Of a stretch of DNA of 64,000 bases, positions 57,926 through 64,000 are shown one piece after another (positions within the stretch are counted from its first letter, which is position 1; every line of letters begins with the position of its first letter). The notes under the pieces are model-generated. The model was not told the DNA's origin. It saw only the letters and a list, made by a program, of their open reading frames with translations, and made no database searches. A program made the translations under genes and the position numbers. The DNA is from Diacronema lutheri (lineage: Eukaryota > Haptophyta > Pavlovophyceae > Pavlovales > Pavlovaceae): the NCBI GenBank assembly GCA_019448385.1, contig JAGTXO010000067.1, positions 1 through 64,000 on the forward strand, written 5' to 3'.

Positions 57926-59923
57926 TCAGATCTGCCTGCCACATTGCAAAACGGGCGCGCTTCCGCCACCCGTCAACACCGCTGGGGAGCGCAAAAAATC
58001 CCAGGCAGGCGAGAGCAGCACGGCGGCTGGCAAATTCTTGTTCGCGTCGGCCACTCGTGCGCGCCCCGCGCACGCGCGCGCAGATGGCGAGGCGGGCGCG
58101 CTAGAAGCGCGCAGAGCGTTGGGAAGGACGCGTGCGCTGCGCACGCTCAGACGCACGGCGCTCCGGCGCGCTTCCCAGCGCTCTTCGCCGCGCGCGAGCG
58201 CGGCGAGGAGCTCGCGGTTGAACCGGTGGATCCCGCCGGGGAACGCGTCCATCACCGCCGCGAGGAACGTGCTGTCCGCCTCGTACGTGCACGAAGCGCG
58301 GCGCGCGTCGAAGCAGCCGTCCGCGCGCGTCGTAAAGACGTCAAAGGGCGATGCGTCCTCGGGCGTCGCGTCGACGCCGTCGAGGCTGGGCGCATTGCCG
58401 AACGGGATGACCACGATCTCGTCCAGGCCGTCGCGCATCGTGAGGAAGATGAACAGCTGTGCGGCCGCACGCGGGGCGACGGGGCGGCCCAATGGGGCGT
58501 GATGAAACAGCGCATCACGGCCACGCGGCGGCGGCGGCGGCATCAGCGGCGGGCACGGTGGCACGCTCAGGACGCGCGCGCGCGCGTGCAGCGCGGAAGG
58601 GCGCGCTGCGCGGCACACCTCGATCAGGCACCACATCCGGCCGAGCAGCGTCGGCCCTCGGAGCAGCACGAGGTTGCGGCAGCCGCTCACGTAGAGCGGC
58701 AGGCACGGCAGCGAGCGCGCCGCGTCGTCGCTCTGCATGCAGTACTTGTCCAGCCAGACCGTCGCCTCGCGCTTGTGCTCGCGCTTGAACTCGGCGCGCC
58801 ACGCCTGGAACGCGGCAAAGCGCTCGGACGGATCGTCCCACCAGCTGCGCGAAGACAAGCGCGCGTGGGTTGAGCGAGCGCGCTTGGCGCGGCAGACGCA
58901 CGCGGCGCTCGGCATGCGGGCAGGCACTGCGTGCCAAAGGGCGGAGGGCACGGGCAGCAGCGGAGGAAGGGCACGGCGTGCGGCGCACCTGTGCGAGATG
59001 AACGCGTCGATCTCGCCGAGCCGAGCGGGGCTCGTCGCATCGAATAGCTCGTCTGCCGACTCGCTGCTGCAGAAGGCGGCGAGCGTGACGTGAGCGGCCG
59101 AGACGGAGCACAGCGTCGCGTGCGTGCGCGCGAGCATGTCTTCGTCGGCGCGCAGCCCGCCGCCCGCGAACATGGTGCTGATGGTGACGGCGGCCGAGGT
59201 CTCGCCGCCGATCGACGCCAGCCAGCCGTGCGCGCGTCGACGCACGCCCTTGCTCATGCCGAGGAGGCTGAAGAAGAGCATCGTGACGCCGGACGCCTCG
59301 CTTTGGAACTCGACCGCCAGGTCGGAGATGTACGTGCCGGTGGTGAATGCGATGACGGCGGAGAGACCGGGCAGAAACCACGACGCGGAGAAGGCCACCC
59401 AGATCGCGTCGACGCGCTGGAAGACGCTCGCTTTGCGGCGGAGCCGCCAGAGCAGGTGCGCGCTGGCGGCCCCGTTGACGGGCACGCAGAGGGCGCGCAG
59501 GATGAGGAGCACGAGCTCGACCCTGCACCTCGTCCGTGGGTCCGCGTAGGCGGCACAGTCGGCGCGCGCGTTGCGCAGGTGCGCCGGGACAAACGTGTTG
59601 ACGAGGTAGAAGACTGGGACGAGCACGAGGACGCTCAGCAGAGCGGCCACGCGCGAGACGGCGCGCGGCTGCAGCGGTGTGACCGCGAGGATGAGGAGGT
59701 ACGCCGCCACCGTGATGAGCGACATGGAGACCCAGAGGCTGCTCTCAGTCAGCCTGGAGCCGGCCCTCAACATCGCGACTGGCATGACGCTCGCCGCGGC
59801 CATGAGGAGCAGGCCAACGGTGAGTGTGGGGCGCGTGATGCGGCGCACGCGCTTTGCCCCCTGCGCACGCGCCTCGGCGAGCTTGGAGCGCAGCTGCTTT
59901 GGGCAGAACATGGTGTCGAGCAT
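57926..59923 (-). CDS. Multi-pass membrane protein with a C-terminal TIR-like (SHSW) domain
   Basis: Three exons: 59923-58989, 58844-58619 and 58456-57926 (tga), 563 residues. ATG 59923 (MLDTMFCPKQLRSKLAEARA). The first ~310 residues hold about six hydrophobic helices (TVGLLLMAAASVMPVAML; SLITVAAYLLILAVTPL; VAALLSVLVLVPVFYLVNTF; VELVLLILRALCVPV; AIWVAFSASWFLPGLSAVIA; GVTMLFFSLLG). Splicing then joins GEIDAFISHS to WWDDPSERFAAFQAWRAEFK, then EATVWLDKYCMQSDDA, LPLYVSGCRNLVLLRGPTLL, GRMWCLIE and LFIFLTMRDG. Such SHSW...WLDK.C...RLWC.IE domains resemble TIR domains and occur in membrane proteins of algae and oomycetes, as I recall. Function is unknown; signalling at a membrane is inferred. Convergent with the nucleoporin, 81 bp apart. 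Confidence 0.78.
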   Translation of the reverse strand: MLDTMFCPKQLRSKLAEARAQGAKRVRRITRPTLTVGLLLMAAASVMPVAMLRAGSRLTESSLWVSMSLITVAAYLLILAVTPLQPRAVSRVAALLSVLVLVPVFYLVNTFVPAHLRNARADCAAYADPRTRCRVELVLLILRALCVPVNGAASAHLLWRLRRKASVFQRVDAIWVAFSASWFLPGLSAVIAFTTGTYISDLAVEFQSEASGVTMLFFSLLGMSKGVRRRAHGWLASIGGETSAAVTISTMFAGGGLRADEDMLARTHATLCSVSAAHVTLAAFCSSESADELFDATSPARLGEIDAFISHRCAARRALPPLLPVPSALWHAVPARMPSAACVCRAKRARSTHARLSSRSWWDDPSERFAAFQAWRAEFKREHKREATVWLDKYCMQSDDAARSLPCLPLYVSGCRNLVLLRGPTLLGRMWCLIEVCRAARPSALHARARVLSVPPCPPLMPPPPPRGRDALFHHAPLGRPVAPRAAAQLFIFLTMRDGLDEIVVIPFGNAPSLDGVDATPEDASPFDVFTTRADGCFDARRASCTYEADSTFLAAVMDAFPGGIHRFNRELLAALARGEERWEARRSAVRLSVRSARVLPNALRASSAPASPSARACAGRARVADANKNLPAAVLLSPAWDFLRSPAVLTGGGSAPVLQCGRQI

Positions 59924-60017
59924 TTTAGTTGCCCCCTGGTCAAGGGACAAGCTTTTCGCGTCATAAATCAATATCCCTGATCCCACACGCACGGATAGGA
60001 AACTGGTCTTGGGCGGG

Positions 60018-60905
60018 TCAGAAAATAGAGGGCGTGCTCAAAACGCCGAAACGGGCTTTGCGGCTTTTTTCTCGTTCTTATTCAAAAGAGGCGCTCGGCG
60101 GGTCGTAACGGAGAGGAAATGCCAAGACCGATACCGGCCTTCCTTCCCGGCCTTTGGGATGAAAAGCCGATCACGATAACGGCCTATTTTCGCCTGGACG
60201 ACCGGTGAGCAGCGCCCCGCATGGCAAATCCCGGCGTGCTCAAGCAGCTCAACTTGGCCTCGGCTACACCCCCCGTCGTCGAGCTCGTCTTCGCGTCGTT
60301 CCTCGCCAACGACCTCCCCGAGGCGATCATGGCGAATCAGAAGACTGTTCAGCTGGGCGAGATCCACGCGCTCCTCGAGCAAGACGATTGGTTCGGAGAG
60401 CACGGCGTGAAGCCGCCTTCCTTGAGCACGCTCTGGACGTGGTTAAGCAATCGGGAGAGGGCGTGGAAGGCCTACCCCAAGGCGCGAGTAAGCCGCTATG
60501 CGCGCTCCACCACGCGCGCGCCGTGCGTACGCGCCGCCGATGTGCGTGCCCGCCGCTGCGCCCTCGCGTGCTCCAGACAGGCGACGGCGACGACCCCGAG
60601 CTGTGCGAGCGCGCTGTGGCCAGCCCCAACGTGGGCCAGGTGGCCATCAACTCGTTCTTCAACCACGTCGCGAGCGACCAGAACGAGCAACGCATCCGTG
60701 CGCGCTTCGTCTCAAAAGCTGTGCGCACCGTGATCGACACCATCGCGAGATACCCACAACAAAGGCCGATATTCATATCGGTCTTCCTGAAATGCGCACG
60801 CCCGAAAAGACCAATACAGGGAACTCAGATCATCTTTTAAAAAGCCCACAAAAAAGCCCGAGACGAAAAGGCCGTTATGTTTTGCGCACGCCCTCTAATG
60901 TCTGA
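60018..60905 (+). mobile_element. Compact DNA transposon-like element with terminal inverted repeats
   Basis: The left end agagggcgtgctcaaaac (60027-60044) and the right end, read in reverse complement, agagggcgtgcgcaaaac (60879-60896) match at 17 of 18 positions. Similarity continues outward to tcaga at both ends, giving 24 of 27 and outer bounds 60018-60905. aat on each side of the inner core could be a 3-bp target duplication. Sub-terminal regions share gggctttt- and ttttctcg-like strings in inverted order. GC is visibly lower than in neighbouring genes, and a spliced ORF lies inside. It sits 95 bp upstream of the TIR-like membrane gene start. The superfamily is unassigned. Confidence 0.75.
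60221..60840 (+). CDS. Spliced ORF inside the inverted-repeat element, unknown protein
   Basis: Two exons, 60221-60487 and 60577-60840 (taa), 176 residues, phase 0. ATG 60221 (MANPGVLKQLNLASATPPVV). Donor gtaagc is one of only three GTAAG donors in the window, and the acceptor is ctccag. Exon 1 reads ELVFASFLANDLPEAIMANQ, then LLEQDDWFGEHGVKPPSLST, LWTWLSNRERAW; exon 2 reads GDDPELCERAVASPNVGQVA, INSFFNHVASDQNEQRIRAR, FVSKAVRTVIDTIARY. It is mostly helical. Exon 1 could be a helix-turn-helix DNA-binding domain. I see no DDE triad or other transposase signature, so it may be an accessory protein of a larger family or a new type of small transposase. Confidence 0.6.
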
Positions 60906-61649
60906 ATTGCGATGAATCATGTCACAGAACGGCATCGCGTCGGCGCACGAGCCGACGAGGAAGCCAACGCCGTTCCCACACCTCCAAGGGAACATCGTGG
61001 TTCACCACGCCGAGTGCGCCATCTCAAGTGAGCGCATACAGAAGGCGCGCGCGGGGGGGGGGGGGGGGGGGGGAGGGGGGGGGGGGGGGGGGGGGGGGGC
61101 AAGCAAGCGCGCGGCGACGAGCGTACACGTAGGCGCGCATGAGAAGGAGCTACATGCAAGCGCGCGGCGACGAGCGCACACGTAGAAGCATACGCCGTAC
61201 AGACCGTGATTCTTCTCATCATTGTGTAAGCGCGAACGACACGCGTGCGGATGGCTCCGATGCGCGTGCATGCCGCGCTCTCCTCGCAACGGCGCAAGCT
61301 TAGGAGTTGTCGACGCCATCAGGACCTTGCGCTGATAGCGTGGAACGCGCGGTGCAACGGCGACAGAAGCTGCTGTGGCAGATGTAGAGTTCGTCAATAT
61401 CATCCAGCACAACATCGCGTTGCCATCGCCGTTGCGCGTGCACGCCGCGCCGCCCTCCGTGGCAACGGCCCTAACGTTTGGTGGTTATGGACGCCATCGG
61501 CAGTTCGCACTTTTGCTTGTGGCCGTTACTTACTCGTGATGGCGGCGGGCTGCGCGTGACCAATTGATATTTTGAGGTGGCTACTCGATTCCCCCGCAGC
61601 TGGTGCTGACCCCGCTGTCCTGACGTAAGCGCCGTTAGTATATTTTGAG
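60906..61649. other. 744-bp upstream region with poly-G tracts and a direct repeat
   Basis: Contains two G runs (61050-61073 and 61075-61099, split by one a) and a 29-bp direct repeat, caagcgcgcggcgacgag followed by cg(t/c)acacgtag, at ~61100 and ~61155. The part from 61190 to 61640 has much lower GC. No ORF there has coding character. The last 40 bp carries gtaagcgccgttagta, shared with 41441-41456. Confidence 0.5.
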
Positions 61650-64000
61650 ATGGTGGATCGCGTGCTGTATGAGGAGGACGAGGAGTGCATCTCCGAAGGG
61701 AGTGGGCCAGCGTACGCTGGCGACGCCGCGCCGGCTTCGCGCCTTGCGACTGGCGTCGACGATTCGGGCGCGCGCTACGAGACCGAGGCCTTTCCGCTGC
61801 TCTCGGCCCTCACGGCTGAGTCGGGCCGGCGCGAGCTCATGGGAATGCGTTCGGCCTTCTCGGCGCAAGCCGCGCTCGCCGATGCGCTGCCCTTTGCGCT
61901 GACGGCCGTCGAGGGTCAGCCCCGGCTCGTCGCGCTGCTCACCGAGCGCGCGTCGTCCGAGCACGTCTGCGTGCTCGCAGCCGGCTTTTTTTGGCACCTG
62001 CTCGCATCGGTCGGCGTGCCGCTCCCGCCGAGCGCGCCGCGGATGGACACGCACGTGCCTCTTGCGTACGTCGGTATGCACATGTCCGTGCGCGAGCATG
62101 CTGATCGGCTTTTCCCGCTCATCGAGCGGCTGCTCACCGTCGCGCTCGTCGCGTCGCTGTGCGTCGCGCCCTTCCCGCCTGCGGCGGACGCGCTGCGCGC
62201 CGCGCTCGTCCGCTCGGCGGTTGCGCTTGTCGCCTTTGCGCTCACCGGCCAGCGTCTCTCTGAGCTCGCGCTTGAGCGGAGATCAACCGTTGTGCTCGGC
62301 GAGCTCTGTGCCGCGTGGTCACGTCAGCTGCGGGTGTGTGCGCGTGCGGCTCGCGTCCAGCGCCCCGACCGAGGCGGCAGCCGGTCCCGACTGTGTTGCG
62401 CGTGCTCGAAGCGCGCCTTTACACCTTGTGCGCGTGCGCGCCCCACCTCATCCCGCCTCGCCGCCCTTCTCCAACTCGACCTTCCCCCCCCCCCCCCCTT
62501 CCCTTTGCGGTGGCTCTCGATGCCTTGCGGTCGGGCGGGTCGGGCGGTCGGCGCGGCGGGTGCGCAGGAGGGCAAGCAACGGAGCGAGATCGCCGAGCGC
62601 GCGCTTGCGCTCCGGCAGGCGGTTGGCCGTCGCGACTCAGCGTCGGGCGCGTCGACGGTGGGCGCGGGCGGCGCGGTCGCGCGGATGCGCCGATGTCGCA
62701 GCATCTCCTCCTACTCCGACACGGCGGAGTCGATCCACACGGTGCTCGCGGATGCGGCACGCGACGAGCGCGAGCGCGCGCAGACCTCGCTTGAGAACCT
62801 GATGGCGGCGCTTGCCGCGGCCGAGAACGCCCTTCAGCCCGCGCACGGGCTCACCGCGCGGTGCGAGCTTGTCGACGCGCGCGTCTGGTCGGCACACCTC
62901 GCGCGCGTCCTCGCCGACAGCCACACAGCGCTCGTGCGCGTGCGTGCGCGGCCGCCGCGCGTGCGGCGCGACTTGAGCGCGCCGTCCCCGCTCCTCCTCG
63001 CGTATGCCAAGCGCATCGACCCGGCGGGCAAGCCGCGTTCGCTTGTGGCGGTGGGCGCGGCGGACGGCGCGGACGGCGGCGCAGCGCCGGCGGCCGGCGC
63101 GCCGCGCGCGTGGCACGCGCAGCGCGGTGGCAGCGCGGCCGAGGCAGGCGCCGCACCGGCCGCTCCGTCGGCGCCGCGCGAAGGCGTGGCGGTCGTTGAC
63201 AGGCGGCGGCTCGTGCACGGCGGGATGGGCGAGCCGCGCGCCGCCGGCGCGGGCGGTGGCGCCCACGACGAGGGCGCGGGCGCGGGCGCAGGCGCACGGC
63301 CACAGACGAGCGCCGCTGCGCTGCAGGGCGGGCGGCTCCTCGGCGCGGCGCCCGGCGCGCGCGCGCTCGGCGGCGGCGACGGCTTTGGTGGTGGCAGCCT
63401 AATTCTGCCACATCAGCGCGCCGCTACGCACCGCAACGTGGCCGCGCCCCTCCGCGCGTCGTCGCCGCCGCGCGCGCTGCCGGCGCAGCGCGTCTTCGGC
63501 CACTCGGCCGCGCGGCGCCGGACGCACGTGGCGTTTGGACGCGCGCTGCACGCGGCGCCGGCCGACCGGCCGGTTGGCTCGCCCGCGCGCAGCGCGTCAG
63601 CGGACGCGCCGTGGCGTGCGCTCTCGCGCGAGTGGGGCGGGTTGCCTCAGACGTGGACGGGCCTCGACGGGTTGGAGGCGGCGGCTGGCCAGCACGTGAG
63701 CCCGTGGGCCAAGCCGCTGCGCGCGCTGCGCTCCGAGCCCGACCTCCATTGCTCGGTCGGCGGCGCAACCCTCTTCCGCCCGACGGCGAAGCGCGAGGCC
63801 GAGCAGGAGCGCATCTACCGGCAGTACGAGCTCGTGCGCGCGCAGGCCAGGGCAGACGATGCGTCGCTGCGCGCCGCGCGTGCGCTCGAGGTGCAGCGCC
63901 GGCGCGCGATCGAGACGGTCTTTGACGACGGCGTCGAGGCGGTCGAGGCGCTCGCCGCGCGCATCGTGCACAAGCGGCCAGGCCAGTTCATCGAGCGCGT
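61650..64000 (+). CDS. Unknown helical protein, 3' partial; weak FAM227-like features
   Basis: Two exons so far, 61650-62333 and 62568-64000 (open at the window edge). ATG 61650 (MVDRVLYEEDEECISEGSGP). The intron 62334-62567 has the usual C tract, and its length is a multiple of three without stops, so retention would stay in frame. The first exon is strongly helical: FPLLSALTAESGRRELMGMR, CVLAAGFFWHLLASVGVPLP, ADRLFPLIERLLTVALVASL, RAALVRSAVALVAFALTGQR. The second has RDLSAPSPLLLAYAKRID, then Ala/Gly linkers and charged helices (KREAEQERIYRQYELVRAQA). FFWHLL near LFP.IERL and a later DL...SPLL..Y recall the FAM227 family of ciliary proteins, but this is a weak match by eye. Confidence 0.7.
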   Translation, partial: MVDRVLYEEDEECISEGSGPAYAGDAAPASRLATGVDDSGARYETEAFPLLSALTAESGRRELMGMRSAFSAQAALADALPFALTAVEGQPRLVALLTERASSEHVCVLAAGFFWHLLASVGVPLPPSAPRMDTHVPLAYVGMHMSVREHADRLFPLIERLLTVALVASLCVAPFPPAADALRAALVRSAVALVAFALTGQRLSELALERRSTVVLGELCAAWSRQLRVCARAARVQRPDRGGSRSRLCCACSKRAFTPCARARPTSSRLAALLQLDLPPPPPFPLRWLSMPCGRAGRAVGAAGAQEGKQRSEIAERALALRQAVGRRDSASGASTVGAGGAVARMRRCRSISSYSDTAESIHTVLADAARDERERAQTSLENLMAALAAAENALQPAHGLTARCELVDARVWSAHLARVLADSHTALVRVRARPPRVRRDLSAPSPLLLAYAKRIDPAGKPRSLVAVGAADGADGGAAPAAGAPRAWHAQRGGSAAEAGAAPAAPSAPREGVAVVDRRRLVHGGMGEPRAAGAGGGAHDEGAGAGAGARPQTSAAALQGGRLLGAAPGARALGGGDGFGGGSLILPHQRAATHRNVAAPLRASSPPRALPAQRVFGHSAARRRTHVAFGRALHAAPADRPVGSPARSASADAPWRALSREWGGLPQTWTGLDGLEAAAGQHVSPWAKPLRALRSEPDLHCSVGGATLFRPTAKREAEQERIYRQYELVRAQARADDASLRAARALEVQRRRAIETVFDDGVEAVEALAARIVHKRPGQFIER

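Noticed and set aside
1-64000. Bacterial origin of the contig (because of the very high GC)
   Set aside because: Phase-consistent spliceosomal introns, a kinesin, an FG nucleoporin and no operons or ribosome-binding sites point to a nuclear genome.
1-64000. tRNA or rRNA genes
   Set aside because: No cloverleaf with a recognisable T-loop (ggttcga-type) and no rRNA core sequence was seen by eye; a covariance-model scan would settle this.

Overview
This window looks like nuclear DNA from a photosynthetic protist with an extremely GC-rich genome (over 70 % GC by eye). Most genes contain spliceosomal introns, proteins carry long Ala/Gly/Pro/Ser-rich disordered stretches, and introns are full of homopolymer C/G tracts and minisatellites. 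Donors are mostly GTGCGC/GTGCGT rather than GTRAGT. Genes are packed tightly on both strands. A kinesin, an FG nucleoporin, a Ser-Pro cell-surface-like protein and probable plastid-targeted proteins point to a eukaryotic alga. A haptophyte, perhaps pavlophyte-like, is my best guess from composition and intron style; this is inference only.

Layout. 1-2611 (+): the 3' end of a STE20/Fray (OSR1-like) kinase, entered inside an array of 60-bp repeats that each contain a complete 3' splice site. 2748-8326 (-): a two-SLOG-domain (LOG/TIGR00725-like) protein. 8457-9659 (+): a FAM72 domain fused to a TRAF-type RING and zinc-finger region. 9751-11751 (+): a secreted or type I membrane protein. 11933-13606 (+): an LEA-like 37-residue-repeat protein. 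13648-16041 (+): a Ser-Pro-rich single-pass membrane protein on a 72-bp minisatellite. 16343-17430 (-): a small acidic, probably plastid protein. 17527-22992 (+): a 1,782-residue protein with a TIR-like start and a SHIPPO-like end. 23471-25032 (+): a TMEM53/DUF829 hydrolase-like protein and a YkgJ/UPF0153 CxxC protein. 25097-27679 (-): a class 3 lipase. 28068-28448 (-): a rhodanese. 28583-35281 (-): a multi-pass membrane protein with a long disordered tail. 35415-37654 (-): a multi-thioredoxin-fold secretory-pathway protein whose ATG lies 13 bp from that of a divergent AGC-type kinase (37668-38642 +). 38719-41147 (-): two unknown proteins.

41148-42960 is an odd patch. It holds a short RIGEA..HPGP-motif gene with a 35-nt intron, then a locally GC-poor stretch with two unassigned ORFs. 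43140-50651 (-) is a kinesin-7-like motor with a CAG-repeat intron. Divergent to it is an FG nucleoporin of the Nup153/Nup1/Nup136 type (50756-57844 +). 57926-59923 (-) is a multi-pass membrane protein with an SHSW-type TIR-like domain. Just upstream of it sits a compact DNA transposon-like element (60018-60905) with terminal inverted repeats and its own spliced ORF. The window ends inside a + strand gene with weak FAM227-like features.

The genes form no operon. Shared themes are head-to-head gene pairs with very short spacers, nucleotide-binding signalling folds (SLOG, TIR-like), nuclear/ubiquitin functions (FAM72-RING, nucleoporin, kinesin), and repeat expansion inside both introns and exons.
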